Assembly (NCBI GenBank): GCA_964402975.1
Contig: CAYOEM010000007.1
Span: 70,703 to 134,702, forward strand
DNA from: CAMDKS01 sp964402975
Lineage (GTDB): Bacteria; Bdellovibrionota_B; Oligoflexia; Oligoflexales; RGVZ01
Length of the DNA: 64,000 bases
Direction: 5' to 3'
Shown: piece by piece, positions 23,973 to 33,357 of the stretch
How the letters are laid out: every line of letters starts with the position of its first letter
How positions within the stretch are numbered: the first letter of the stretch is position 1
Translations under genes and position numbers: made by a program
Notes under the pieces: generated by a model
The model's database searches: none
Told to the model about the DNA's origin: nothing
Seen by the model: only the letters and a program-made list of their open reading frames with translations

Positions 23973-24779
23973 TCAAGGTAAGGGCTGATCCGGGCGTTTA
24001 CCGGCGGCCTCATACAAAGACCAAACTTCAGCCACCTGCTTTTCAAGGGCCTTGCTGCGATTTGCGGGGTCAGGATGAGTGGAAAGAAACTCAGGAGGAG
24101 TTGCACCACCCTTAGCACCCATACGCTCCCAAAAAGCTGGCGCTGCGCTTGGATCGTAACCTGCCTTCGCCGCATAGCGAAGTCCGACCTTGTCAGCTTC
24201 CGATTCGTGGCTTCGGCTATAGGGCAGAAGAATCCCAAAACCTGCGCCAATAGCTAGAGCACCCATCCACAATTGGCGGTTCTCACTATCCTGTAGCGAA
24301 ATATCAGCAGCCGTAGCAAGTCCTGCTATTGCAAGTTGAGAGCTCATGCGCTCTGCACCGTGACGCAGGGTTGCGTGGGCTACCTCGTGACCCATGACGG
24401 CAGCAAGTGCTGCTTCGGTTTTAGCGACCGGCATAATACCCGTATAAACAACTATTTTACCGCCTGGCAAACACGCTGCGTTGACGGTCTTGGGTTCATC
24501 AATGACATTGAATTCCCAGTTGAAGTCAACGCCGCTCGACTTTGCAATCTCACGCCCAATATCCTCGACCACTTTATACTTCGGCGATGACGGGGGCAGA
24601 AGCTTCTTTTTAGCTTTTGCGTCAGACAAAATTTCCTTGTAGGCGTCTACCCCAAGAGCGTTCATCTCTTGATCTGAAACCATGTTAAACGATTTCCGAC
24701 CTTCGCTATTCGTCACGCATGACTCTGCGTTAAGTAAGCTAATAACAAAGAAGATGATGGTCAAAAAAGCTTTGATCAT
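23973..24779 (-). CDS. periplasmic M48 family metalloprotease, probable lipoprotein
   Basis: 268 residues; GAGGTGG precedes the ATG. An N-terminal hydrophobic segment (FLTIIFFVISLLNAESC) may be lipidated at Cys21, though the lipobox is poor. The M48C-type peptidase core has HEVAHATLRHG (131-140) and the third ligand in ESEADKVGLRY (Glu194), as in LoiP/BepA-type proteases that monitor outer-membrane assembly. The end (STHPDPANRSKAL) is also typical. It starts 24 nt after sucA, so it may be transcribed from the same operon. Confidence 0.9.
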   Translation of the reverse strand: MIKAFLTIIFFVISLLNAESCVTNSEGRKSFNMVSDQEMNALGVDAYKEILSDAKAKKKLLPPSSPKYKVVEDIGREIAKSSGVDFNWEFNVIDEPKTVNAACLPGGKIVVYTGIMPVAKTEAALAAVMGHEVAHATLRHGAERMSSQLAIAGLATAADISLQDSENRQLWMGALAIGAGFGILLPYSRSHESEADKVGLRYAAKAGYDPSAAPAFWERMGAKGGATPPEFLSTHPDPANRSKALEKQVAEVWSLYEAAGKRPDQPLP

Positions 24780-24803
24780 AATTCCACCTCAATGACTTCA
24801 AAT

Positions 24804-27596
24804 TCAACGCTTCGCACTTACCTTAGCAGCACTCACGCTGACGACTCCGGGATTAACGGCCTCGTTAATGATACGCGCCTGCTCTGTGGTATGCGCCTTT
24901 GTAGATCCTTCGGCAGTGGTTCCGCTGTCGCGGCGACCGACATATCGAAGCTTCTTTGGATCCGATAGGAGAGCTTCAAGACGTGGACGGACGAAAGTCC
25001 ATGCGCCCATATTCTGGGGCTCCTCTTGAACCCATAGAACCTCAGACAGATTCTTGTAGCGGCTGATGATCGCTTCTACTTTCTTAGCTGGGAACGGATA
25101 CAGTTGCTCAATCCGAACCAGAGCGACTTCGCCTTCCGGCGCAGTTGACGTGGCTTCTAGCATCTCGTAGAAAATCTTCCCGGTGCAGAATACAAGACGG
25201 GTCACGGATTTCGCGTCTTTTATTCTGATATCATCGATGACTTCCTCAAACTGGCCCTTTTCAAACTCCGAAATGGGACTGACAACTTTCGCATGACGAA
25301 GAAGAGACTTTGGCGACATGATCACCAATGGTTTTCTGAAGTCTCTGCAAAGTTGACGCCTTAGAATGTGAAAATACTGAGCAGCCGTGGTTGGAATAGC
25401 AACTTGAATATTGGCATTACCGCACAACTGCAAAAATCTCTCTGGTCGACCAGATGAGTGCTCAGGCCCCATTCCTTCATAGCCATGCGGCAGAAGCAAA
25501 ACTAGGCTAGATGTTTGACCCCATTTCGCTTCACTTGCCACCAGGAACTGGTCGATAACAATCTGGGCACCGTTTACGAAGTCCCCAAACTGCCCCTCCC
25601 AGAGTACCAGCGCATCTTTATCAGCAACCGTATAACCAAACTCAAAACCCATGACGCCAAGTTCTGAAAGCGGACTATTGAGAATCTCAACGGTAGCCTG
25701 ACTAGGCGCAATATTATTCATACTGTAATAAGGCACCCCAGTTTCAAAATCACGCAAGACTGCTTGACGGCTTGAAAATGTGCCGCGCTGACAATCCTGC
25801 CCAGAAAGCCTAATATGATGGCCTTCTTTCGCTAAGCTTCCGAAAGCAAGTAACTCAGCCATCGGCCAATCAACTCCGGGCCCATCCTTTTCAACCATCT
25901 TGGTGCGCTGCTCGAGCAACTTCTGAAGTTTTGGATGCACGTTAAAACCCGCTGGCATCGCAGCGATTTTTTTACCGATTTCAGAGAGGGTCTTTAGCGA
26001 TACCGCAGTGTTTGCCGGTTTTTCCATGGCCTGCTCATCTCCGTGCACAGGATGAAAAATCTCGTCGAATACTTTCGGATACTTATCCTTGAACTTGTCA
26101 CTTTTCGTATCACCAGACTTCATTAGGTCGTAGGCCTGTTGAAGCCTCGCTCTGAAGTCGGTCTGTTTTTTCTTAAGCTCGTCAGCGGACAAGGTTCCTT
26201 CGGCCACCAATCGCTCACCGTACTGAGTCAGAACAGTCGGATGTTTTGCAATCAACTTATACATGGTCGGCTGGGTAAAACCCGGCTCATCAGTTTCATT
26301 GTGACCATGTCGTCGGTAACCGATGAGATCGATCACAATGTCTTTTTGGAACCGCTGCCGGTATTCTGCTGCTAGCTGCGCCGTCCAAATGACAGCTTCA
26401 GGGTCGTCGGCATTCACGTGTAACACTGGAGCCTTCAAAATCTTTGCAATGCCAGATGCATAAGTGCAAGAACGTCCCTCTTCGGGGTTTGTGGTGAAGC
26501 CCACCTGATTGTTGATGATGACATGCACAGTCCCACCAGTTGTGTAACCAGCCAACTCCGCCAAATTAAGGGTCTCAGCCACAAGGCCTTGCCCCATAAA
26601 CGCCGCATCACCATGAATCAGTAATGGTAAAACTTTCTTACTGTTCTTATCGCCAATCAGTCTTTGTCTTGCCCTCGTGAAACCTTCCACCACTGGATTC
26701 ACAATCTCCAGATGACTCGGATTTGGAGAAAGATAGAGACGGACATTCCTACCACCAAAATTTCTCTCGCCGGCAAATCCTAAGTGATATTTTACGTCGC
26801 CGTCGATTTGGTAAGCATTAAATTCACTACCCTCAAACTTCTTGAACATGGCCTCATAGGTCTTGCCCATAAAGTTACAGAGAGTCCCCAGCCGACCACG
26901 GTGAGCCATACCCAAAATAACTTCTTCAACACCGTTTGCGGCGGCAACAGTCGTTAGCGTCTCAAGCAGCGGCATAAAGCTTTCTGCACCCTCGAGAGAA
27001 AAACGCTTTTGGCCTAAAAATCTCGCCTGAAGAAACGCTTCAAAACCTTCGGCTTTCACAAGAGAATCCAGCACGGCAAGCTTTTCGGATTTTGAGTACT
27101 GAGGCTTGTTTCTGCACGACTCCATCTTGTCTTGAATCCACTTCACAAACTCGATGTTGTCACTGTCGCGAAACTCGGCACCAATTTTCCCGCAGTAGGT
27201 TTCTTGCATCATTTGGCTTATTTCATCGAACGTCATTGGGGCCGTGGTCGGCAGGTTAACGGCCACGAACTTTCTAGTTTTATTGACGTCTTTTAGTCCG
27301 TGATTGGCGGGAGCCATATCAGGCCGCAGCACTGGCTTGGGCGCTAAAGGATTCAGGTGAGAGCTGAGATGACCCAGGACTCTGAATGCATTGATGTAAG
27401 CTTCAACCTTACCAGCTTCCTGATCACCCCCTGCAGCTACGCTAGAAACACCCTGACTTGCAGCAAATTCATAACCCTCAAAGAACTGCCTCCAACTCGC
27501 CTCAACAGCTCCGGGATCTTTACGAAATTTTTCGTACTGTTCCTCGATGTAACTAGCGTTGGTAGCGGTCGCGTAAGTGAATTTGTTTAAACTCAT
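24804..27596 (-). CDS. sucA: 2-oxoglutarate dehydrogenase E1 component
   Basis: 930 residues, the usual E1o length. It starts with the conserved EEQYEKFRKDPGAVEASW segment and carries the thiamine diphosphate and transketolase-like motifs (GMAHRGRLGTLCNFMGK, HGDAAFMGQGLVAETLNLAE, IINNQVGFTTNPEEGRS, YRRHGHNETDEP, LLLPHGYEGMGPEHSSGRPE). It decarboxylates 2-oxoglutarate and succinylates the E2 lipoyl group. It is the third gene of the sucB-lpd-sucA operon, 17 nt after lpd. Confidence 0.98.
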   Translation of the reverse strand: MSLNKFTYATATNASYIEEQYEKFRKDPGAVEASWRQFFEGYEFAASQGVSSVAAGGDQEAGKVEAYINAFRVLGHLSSHLNPLAPKPVLRPDMAPANHGLKDVNKTRKFVAVNLPTTAPMTFDEISQMMQETYCGKIGAEFRDSDNIEFVKWIQDKMESCRNKPQYSKSEKLAVLDSLVKAEGFEAFLQARFLGQKRFSLEGAESFMPLLETLTTVAAANGVEEVILGMAHRGRLGTLCNFMGKTYEAMFKKFEGSEFNAYQIDGDVKYHLGFAGERNFGGRNVRLYLSPNPSHLEIVNPVVEGFTRARQRLIGDKNSKKVLPLLIHGDAAFMGQGLVAETLNLAELAGYTTGGTVHVIINNQVGFTTNPEEGRSCTYASGIAKILKAPVLHVNADDPEAVIWTAQLAAEYRQRFQKDIVIDLIGYRRHGHNETDEPGFTQPTMYKLIAKHPTVLTQYGERLVAEGTLSADELKKKQTDFRARLQQAYDLMKSGDTKSDKFKDKYPKVFDEIFHPVHGDEQAMEKPANTAVSLKTLSEIGKKIAAMPAGFNVHPKLQKLLEQRTKMVEKDGPGVDWPMAELLAFGSLAKEGHHIRLSGQDCQRGTFSSRQAVLRDFETGVPYYSMNNIAPSQATVEILNSPLSELGVMGFEFGYTVADKDALVLWEGQFGDFVNGAQIVIDQFLVASEAKWGQTSSLVLLLPHGYEGMGPEHSSGRPERFLQLCGNANIQVAIPTTAAQYFHILRRQLCRDFRKPLVIMSPKSLLRHAKVVSPISEFEKGQFEEVIDDIRIKDAKSVTRLVFCTGKIFYEMLEATSTAPEGEVALVRIEQLYPFPAKKVEAIISRYKNLSEVLWVQEEPQNMGAWTFVRPRLEALLSDPKKLRYVGRRDSGTTAEGSTKAHTTEQARIINEAVNPGVVSVSAAKVSAKR

Positions 27597-27613
27597 GGTA
27601 GCTAACTTCCCTT

Positions 27614-29014
27614 TTAGAAATTAAGCGAACGTTTATCGACGGCAAGTGCTGCTTCTTTCATGACTTCAGCTAAAGTGGGGTGGGCATGACTTGATCGGGC
27701 GATATCTTCAGAGCTTGCCGAAAACTCCACCCCAATAACAAGCTCCGCGATTAGTTCTGACGCATTTGGACCAATGATATGACCACCGATGATTCGGTCG
27801 GTTTTCTCATCAGCGATTATTTTTACAAACCCGTCAGTTTCACCAAAGGCGCGTGCACGCCCATTAGCCATGAAAGGAATTTTACCCACGCGGTAGGCTA
27901 GCCCCTTTGCTTTTGCCTCTTCCTCTGTGAGACCCACGGAGGCGATTTCAGGCCATGTGTAGACAACATTAGGAATGGCTTCGTAGTTTACGTGTCCAGG
28001 CTTACCGGCCAAGATCTCTGCAACAGCAACACCCTCTTCATCCGCTTTGTGAGCCAGCATCGGACCATCGATAACATCACCCACAGCGTAAATATTTTCG
28101 ACAGCAGTTTGGTAATGACTATTTGTATCAATTTTGCCGTCTTTTCGAGGCGTGATACCAACCTTGTCTAGCCCCAAACCTTCCGTGTAGGCTCTGCGAC
28201 CAACTGCCACCAACACTTTGTCGCATTCAATTGTGACTGGCTTTCCATCTTTTTCTGCCTGTACGTTGACTTTTTTCCCGGATTTTTCGGCCTTTACAAG
28301 CTTAGTTGCCAGGTGAAAGACCATGCCCTGTTTTTCAAGGATTTTTTTCATCTCAGCCGAAACTGCGCCGTCCATCGGTGGCAGAACTTTATCTTGAGCT
28401 TCGATCACGGAGACCTTTGAACCCAGACGAAGCCAAACACTGCCCATCTCTAGCCCGATCACGCCGGCTCCTATGACGACCAGGTGCTCAGGTGGTTTTT
28501 CAAAACAAAGAGCTTCTGTTGAACTAACAATATCTTTACCGTCAAAAGGGGCAATCGACTTGAGTTCTATGGGTATCGATCCTGTACTGATCACAAACGA
28601 TTTTGCCGTGTGCTCTTCCGTTCCCCCGTCCATTTTGGCAACAGCGATCGTCGTTGCGTTGACAAAGCTTGCCTTGCCCTTGACGTAAGTCACCTTGTTT
28701 TTTTTGAAAAGCCCTTCAATACCTTTAGTCAGGCCGCTGACGATACCTTCTTTCCGCTTCATCATCTGCGCAACGTCGAATTCAACTTTAGAAAACTTCA
28801 CACCATGCTCGGCTGCCTTATGCTGCGCGTGGTGAAACACCTCACTACTTTGCAAGAGAGCCTTCGAGGGAATACAACCCACGTTAAGACATGTACCACC
28901 AAGACTTCCCCGGTACTCCACGCAAGCGACATTCAAGCCAAGCTGAGCAGCACGAATGGCGCCAGTATAACCAGCCGGCCCGCCTCCAATAAAGATAACA
29001 TCGAAATTTGCCAT
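27614..29014 (-). CDS. lpd: dihydrolipoyl dehydrogenase (E3)
   Basis: 466 residues. It has an FAD-binding GGGPAGYTGAIRAAQLG near the start, the redox-active disulphide CLNVGCIPSK, a second Rossmann motif (VIGAGVIGLEMGSVWLRLG), the AVGDV FAD motif, and the C-terminal catalytic HAHPTLAEV with its His-Glu pair. It reoxidises dihydrolipoamide using NAD+. It lies between sucB (3 nt gap) and sucA, so it is dedicated at least to the 2-oxoglutarate complex. Confidence 0.98.
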   Translation of the reverse strand: MANFDVIFIGGGPAGYTGAIRAAQLGLNVACVEYRGSLGGTCLNVGCIPSKALLQSSEVFHHAQHKAAEHGVKFSKVEFDVAQMMKRKEGIVSGLTKGIEGLFKKNKVTYVKGKASFVNATTIAVAKMDGGTEEHTAKSFVISTGSIPIELKSIAPFDGKDIVSSTEALCFEKPPEHLVVIGAGVIGLEMGSVWLRLGSKVSVIEAQDKVLPPMDGAVSAEMKKILEKQGMVFHLATKLVKAEKSGKKVNVQAEKDGKPVTIECDKVLVAVGRRAYTEGLGLDKVGITPRKDGKIDTNSHYQTAVENIYAVGDVIDGPMLAHKADEEGVAVAEILAGKPGHVNYEAIPNVVYTWPEIASVGLTEEEAKAKGLAYRVGKIPFMANGRARAFGETDGFVKIIADEKTDRIIGGHIIGPNASELIAELVIGVEFSASSEDIARSSHAHPTLAEVMKEAALAVDKRSLNF

Positions 29015-29017
29015 GGT

Positions 29018-30262
29018 TTAGACCCCCACCAAAATCCGGGTAGGATCTTCAACGTACTCCTTTATCTTAACGAGGAATCCAACCGATTCCTTACCGTCAA
29101 TAATCCGGTGGTCGTAGGACAGTGCAACATACATCATGGGACGAATCACGATCTGTCCGTTAACCACAACCGGTCGCTCCTCAATTTTATGCATACCTAA
29201 AATACCGCTTTGCGGCGGGTTTAGAATTGGAGTCGCCATGAGAGAGCCAAAAACGCCTCCATTTGAGACCGTAAACGTGCCTCCAGTCATCTCATCTACC
29301 GATAGTTTTCCATCCCGAGCACGCCGACCATAATCAGCGACGGCCATCTCAAGTTCGGCCATGGATAGCCTGTCGGCATCCTTAATAACCGGTACAACAA
29401 GACCACGATTAGAGGATACGGCCACACCGATATCAAAGTAATCGTGGTAAACAATGTCATTGCCATCAATCCAACCGTTGACCGCTGGGTATGATTTCAA
29501 AGCCTCGACGGCAGCGCGAATAAAGAAACTCATAAACCCGAGGCCGACACCGTATTTTTCTTTGAACTTTTCTTTGTACTCATTCCGAATTCGCATGACG
29601 TTACTCATGTCGATTTCGTTGAACGTTGTGAGGATGGCCGCTGTTTCTTGGGCATGAACAAGACGCTCAGCAATTTTACGTCTAAGCATGGTCATCGGCT
29701 CTCGACGCTCTGTTCGCTGACCGGAGACCGCCTGAGGTTTTGTAAAATTTGGCGCTGCTGGTGCTGCGGGAGCGGCCTGACTTGCGCCACCTTGCATATG
29801 AGCAATCACATCACCTTTAGTTAGTCTGCCATCTTTGCCGGAAGCAGAAATCGCTGCAGGAGAAATCTGATGTTCTTCTGTCATGCGACGCACAGCCGGA
29901 CTTAGCGGCATGTCTGATGATGCTGTAGGTTTTGCTGGTGGGGCAGGCACAGACGCGGCACCTGATGGCGCGGGGGCTGGGGGCTGCGGAACTGCTGGTG
30001 AGGCTGATTTTGCCGCTGGAGCGGCCGCGGAATTATCGATCCTAGCCATGAGCTCGCCAATGGCGACCGTCTCTCCCTGTTTTTTTATAATCTCGATGAC
30101 ACCACTCGATTCAGCGACGACTTCGACCGTTGCTTTATCCGTTTCCAATTCGACCAAGACGTCATCACGATTAACATAGTCACCGCTTTTGATGCGCCAC
30201 TTGTGAATAACACCCTCTTGAACGGATTCGCCGACATTTGGCATTTTTACATCAATGGCCAT
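29018..30262 (-). CDS. sucB: dihydrolipoyllysine succinyltransferase (E2 of 2-oxoglutarate dehydrogenase)
   Basis: 414 residues. It has one lipoyl domain with the modified lysine in ELETDKATVEV, an Ala/Pro linker, an E3-binding domain (LSPAVRRMTEEHQISPAAIS, GKDGRLTKGDV), a second flexible linker, and the catalytic domain with GLVVPVIKDADRLSM and the active site SYDHRIIDGKE. It transfers succinyl groups to CoA and forms the core of the complex. GGGAG lies 8-9 nt upstream. It is the first gene of the operon, ahead of lpd and sucA. Confidence 0.98.
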   Translation of the reverse strand: MAIDVKMPNVGESVQEGVIHKWRIKSGDYVNRDDVLVELETDKATVEVVAESSGVIEIIKKQGETVAIGELMARIDNSAAAPAAKSASPAVPQPPAPAPSGAASVPAPPAKPTASSDMPLSPAVRRMTEEHQISPAAISASGKDGRLTKGDVIAHMQGGASQAAPAAPAAPNFTKPQAVSGQRTERREPMTMLRRKIAERLVHAQETAAILTTFNEIDMSNVMRIRNEYKEKFKEKYGVGLGFMSFFIRAAVEALKSYPAVNGWIDGNDIVYHDYFDIGVAVSSNRGLVVPVIKDADRLSMAELEMAVADYGRRARDGKLSVDEMTGGTFTVSNGGVFGSLMATPILNPPQSGILGMHKIEERPVVVNGQIVIRPMMYVALSYDHRIIDGKESVGFLVKIKEYVEDPTRILVGV

Positions 30263-30369
30263 CGACCCAAGCTCCCTTTTTTCACTTTGATGAAGATATC
30301 GAACGTCACGGGGCTATTCCCCGGTGGATGCGCAATAATCCCTTAATGATAGAAGGGTTGCAACAACCT

Positions 30370-30410
30370 CTTGAGATGCCTACCTACTCTTCGGTAGGTA
30401 ACTCAGAGAC
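30370..30410. other. inverted repeat upstream of sucB
   Basis: TACCTAC (30381-30387) and GTAGGTA (30394-30400) enclose a TCTTCG loop. Outer pairing of CTC-AGAG with CTCT-TGAG type sequence can extend it to about 40 nt. There is no U-tract on either strand. It may be a 5' leader hairpin or an operator for the sucB operon. Confidence 0.4.
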
Positions 30411-30449
30411 TGAACCCTGCCTATTTTTTCCTCTGTCTGGATTTTTCAT

Positions 30450-30486
30450 AAAAAAAGCCGATTCCGTCCATGGAATCGGCTTTTTT
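30450..30486 (-). terminator. terminator of the trypsin-like protease gene
   Basis: AAAAAAGCCGATTCC / GGAATCGGCTTTTTT forms a perfect stem of 9 GC-containing pairs extended by A-T pairs, with a 6 nt loop. U-tracts exist on both strands. The gene ending at 30517 on the minus strand is the obvious client. Confidence 0.9.
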
Positions 30487-30516
30487 CGAAGCAAGCTAAG
30501 CTTTTAAAAGCCCGCC

Positions 30517-31404
30517 TTATTCAGCTGGAATGTGGGTTAGGAAGACCGACGTTTTGGTCACGTCCTCACCGCGGCAAGCACCCTCCGCGCACTTGTTCGA
30601 CACAACACACGAACCACGGGACACAAAATCGGTCTCACCGCGTACCAAAATACCCTCAACCTCCCAAGTTTGGGTGTTGAAGACAGCCGAGCCGCTATTA
30701 CCGCCGTAGGTATCGAGGTTTGCAATAAAATAAGGCAAAGCTCCGTCGTTGCTGCGAACTTTTGCGCCATCCGTGATTTTGGTTGGTAGCCCAGATGGAT
30801 GCCCAATGACTGCAACTGGAGAACCAGGATTTGCAGAACCAGAGCGGCGTAACGTCAAAGGCTCACGCCCCGAGACTGTCCGATCTAAACGAATAACGGC
30901 ATAGTCTTTTCCAAGTCCACCCTCTTGTTCCCGTTTGATGAGCGTCTTGCAGTAGTAAACATTCTCTGACTCAATAGTAGCGAGATCTTTGCCTTGGTAG
31001 TCGTAGCCAAAATCAAAGACGAACCCAGTTCCATCACAAGCGGTTTGGCTGGTGATGCAGTGGCCAGCGGTTACCAATAGATCATCTCCCACCAAAAACG
31101 CGGAGCAGAATCCTGGGGTTGGTTGGTCATAAAATGGCTCGTCTCGACAGAGGTTTTGGGACTCGCCAAATGTTTCCATGGGCAACGTAAATTTGCCGGA
31201 AGCCGTACCCGGTTTTAGATCCGACTTTTTTACAACAATCGAAGTAGACCTAGCCAACTCCACTAAACGCGGGTTGTTTTTACTATCGAATAAATCACGT
31301 CGGTCGTCTTCGCCATAAATGACGTGCGTCTTTGCGAACGCGAGCGAGCTTGCTCCCAGAACAAAAGTAGCGGCCACCATTACCCATCCTTGGATCCTCG
31401 ACAT
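30517..31404 (-). CDS. secreted trypsin-like serine protease (S1 family)
   Basis: 295 residues; AGGGAGGG lies before the ATG. The signal peptide is VMVAATFVLGASSLAFA. The catalytic triad is complete: His115 in LLVTAGHC, Asp167 in GKDYAVIRLD, Ser237 in YGGNSGSAVF. Several cysteines (CRDE, GFCSAF, HCITSQTAC, SCVVSNKCAEGACRG) indicate a disulphide-stabilised exported enzyme. The 70-residue stretch between signal peptide and protease domain could be a propeptide. The end has an unusual cysteine-rich loop after the last strand. It is monocistronic, with its own terminator. Confidence 0.93.
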   Translation of the reverse strand: MSRIQGWVMVAATFVLGASSLAFAKTHVIYGEDDRRDLFDSKNNPRLVELARSTSIVVKKSDLKPGTASGKFTLPMETFGESQNLCRDEPFYDQPTPGFCSAFLVGDDLLVTAGHCITSQTACDGTGFVFDFGYDYQGKDLATIESENVYYCKTLIKREQEGGLGKDYAVIRLDRTVSGREPLTLRRSGSANPGSPVAVIGHPSGLPTKITDGAKVRSNDGALPYFIANLDTYGGNSGSAVFNTQTWEVEGILVRGETDFVSRGSCVVSNKCAEGACRGEDVTKTSVFLTHIPAE

Positions 31405-31524
31405 AAGCCCTCCCTGAGCTCCGGCAAATCATATATGATAGTATGAGTATCTACCCCACACGGTACGAAAAGTTGGCCAACTGGTCAACTGGTTTTTATG
31501 GAACGCCTATATTAAGGAAATTTT

Positions 31525-32391
31525 ATGAGAATTCTTTTCTATGCAATTACGACCTTAATCTTAACCATGGCCTGCGCGACAACGCCAAATGCAGACGATT
31601 CGGCGTCCACGAAGATCGATGCTGCGTCCGCTAAGGACTTTAAACTGAGCGCCACAAAATCGAAACTCACGGCTGGTATCGTTGATTACAAGTACGACAA
31701 CCAGAGCTTTAGAGCTCAGTGGTTTCAATGTATCGCCAAACCAGGCTTACCTTTTGTGGCCTTTTTTCACGGGAGTAACGATGCTAACAATCCTCAAACA
31801 TTCTGTGATGATTGGAATGCCCAGGTACTCCTGAAAAGCGGGTTCAATGTCATTGCGGTAAACCGGCCATCGTTCAAGGGTTCCTCCGGAAAAGATGACC
31901 TGTCTGGTCCTCAATCAGTTGCTGCGAATGTGGCCGGAATCAAGGCGGCAGTGGGTCAGGGAACTCTCGTTGGTTTGTGGGGCGTTGACAGCGGTGTCAT
32001 CGCGGCAGCGTTCACGGCCAAAACATTACCAAGTCTCAATTGGCTACTTTTGGGTAGCGGATTTTACGACCTTGAGAGTATTGAACGATCCTCCAAGAAT
32101 GAGCCTCTTGTTAAACTCATCGCAACACTTAAAGGCTCCGAGGGCGAGGCCGCGCTGGAACGCCGCTCCGTTGCTTGGGACATAGCGGGCCTTCCAAACC
32201 GAATAGCCATCTATCATTCAAAAAATGATGAGACTGCACCTAAGCAGCAAGCCGATGACTTTAATGCGCAACTTCGAACCTCGCAAGCGAAAGTCTTTTA
32301 TGACGAAGTGGACGCGCCAGCTGGAAGTTTGCCGTGGCAAGCACAATATCAGATTGTCGAAAAAGCTCTTAAGCAGTTAAAAGCGAAATAA
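31525..32391 (+). CDS. alpha/beta-hydrolase-like lipoprotein with Asp at the nucleophile elbow
   Basis: 288 residues; AAGGAA lies before the ATG. The lipobox is ILTMAC (Cys17). The body fits an alpha/beta hydrolase: LPFVAFFHGSND (oxyanion strand), VIAVNRPSFKGSSG, the elbow LWGVDSG, and an acid strand (AIYHSKNDETAP). The elbow reads G-V-D-S-G, so the residue usually Ser is Asp, and no clear catalytic His is seen near the end. It may be an Asp-nucleophile enzyme or a non-catalytic member. It is head-to-head with the serine protease and convergent with the next lipoprotein. Confidence 0.7.
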   Translation: MRILFYAITTLILTMACATTPNADDSASTKIDAASAKDFKLSATKSKLTAGIVDYKYDNQSFRAQWFQCIAKPGLPFVAFFHGSNDANNPQTFCDDWNAQVLLKSGFNVIAVNRPSFKGSSGKDDLSGPQSVAANVAGIKAAVGQGTLVGLWGVDSGVIAAAFTAKTLPSLNWLLLGSGFYDLESIERSSKNEPLVKLIATLKGSEGEAALERRSVAWDIAGLPNRIAIYHSKNDETAPKQQADDFNAQLRTSQAKVFYDEVDAPAGSLPWQAQYQIVEKALKQLKAK

Positions 32392-32393
32392 TC

Positions 32394-32747
32394 TTAATTG
32401 GACGGAAAAGGACTCTCGTAAAAGACATAGGTCGCGAAGTCGCCGACCTCGAAGTAAACCTTTTTCTCATTTTCGTCTGCTACAAAGTTTTGATTGAGAT
32501 CCATCACTCCGTAACCAAAGCGATAAGCCCGGGCCTCCTTCGGCCCGCCGCCTGTAGATTCGGCTGTGGACAGCTTATCGACATGAATCCAGCGATATAA
32601 AATTTTTCCGTCACTAACAACGTCGACCACACCGTTAGTTCCCGTCCAATTTTGAATGGATCTTGAAATCTTATTTTGGGCTTCCTGGGTACAGGCGACT
32701 AGAGGCAAAGTCAAAAGTGCCAAATTAATAAAAAGTTTTGTTGTCAT
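32394..32747 (-). CDS. small putative lipoprotein
   Basis: 117 residues from ATG 32747; an in-frame GTG at 32759 is an alternative. The lipobox is LLTLPLVAC (Cys19). The mature part is a compact domain of about 99 residues with strand-like segments (GKILYRWIHVDKL, RAYRFGYGVMDLNQ, KKVYFEVGDFATYVFYE). No family recognised. It begins 18 nt after the Nudix gene on the same strand. Confidence 0.65.
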   Translation of the reverse strand: MTTKLFINLALLTLPLVACTQEAQNKISRSIQNWTGTNGVVDVVSDGKILYRWIHVDKLSTAESTGGGPKEARAYRFGYGVMDLNQNFVADENEKKVYFEVGDFATYVFYESPFPSN

Positions 32748-32765
32748 TGTGCGTCCCACTTTCTA

Positions 32766-33335
32766 TCAAGCTCTCCACTTAAAACTGAATCTAGCCAAAA
32801 TCTCCGCTGAGAGACCCCAAATCGACACGGAACCGCAATCATATAAAAAGCTATGCCTCCAACAACCGAACAGATTGAAGGTGAATTTCTTTCGCTTATC
32901 AACCGTCAAAAAATCTATTGGAATCAGATGCACCGCATCTACCTCCGCAGGATTGATTTTAAGATCCTGAGCTGAACATGCCGCTTCAACCAAGACGGGA
33001 TAAACTAGAGATCCATCAATGGCGGGTATGGGCTCAACGCCTCCCAGTATCCTAACGCTCTCCCGACTGATTCCAACTTCTTCGAAGGCTTCACGCAAAG
33101 CCGTATCAGACGGCGTCTGATCACCCTGCTCCATCCGACCACCCGGAAAGCCCATCTGACCTTTGTGTGAGCGCAGCTTTGTGCTTCGTCTTATCAGAAG
33201 AACTTTAGGCGTCGAAGTATCTCTATCAAACAAAATCACGGCTACTGCACTTGGCTTTCGAGGTAGCGCAAAATAAATCGGATCCCAAGCTTTGGGATCC
33301 GAATTTAGCCGATCAAATATTAATTCCGCGTTCAT
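32766..33335 (-). CDS. Nudix hydrolase, probable CoA pyrophosphatase
   Basis: 189 residues. The Nudix box is complete (GGRMEQGDQTPSDTALREAF followed by EEVGI), and directly before it stands the CoA-type signature STKLRSHKGQMGFPGG (LLxxRSxxLRxHxGQxxFPGG). This identifies the NudL/CoAse branch, which splits CoA or its derivatives into 4'-phosphopantetheine and 3',5'-ADP. The Shine-Dalgarno is weak. It lies 22 nt after the bactofilin gene on the same strand. Confidence 0.9.
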   Translation of the reverse strand: MNAELIFDRLNSDPKAWDPIYFALPRKPSAVAVILFDRDTSTPKVLLIRRSTKLRSHKGQMGFPGGRMEQGDQTPSDTALREAFEEVGISRESVRILGGVEPIPAIDGSLVYPVLVEAACSAQDLKINPAEVDAVHLIPIDFLTVDKRKKFTFNLFGCWRHSFLYDCGSVSIWGLSAEILARFSFKWRA

Positions 33336-33357
33336 TCAAACCATGCTTTTTAAAATG

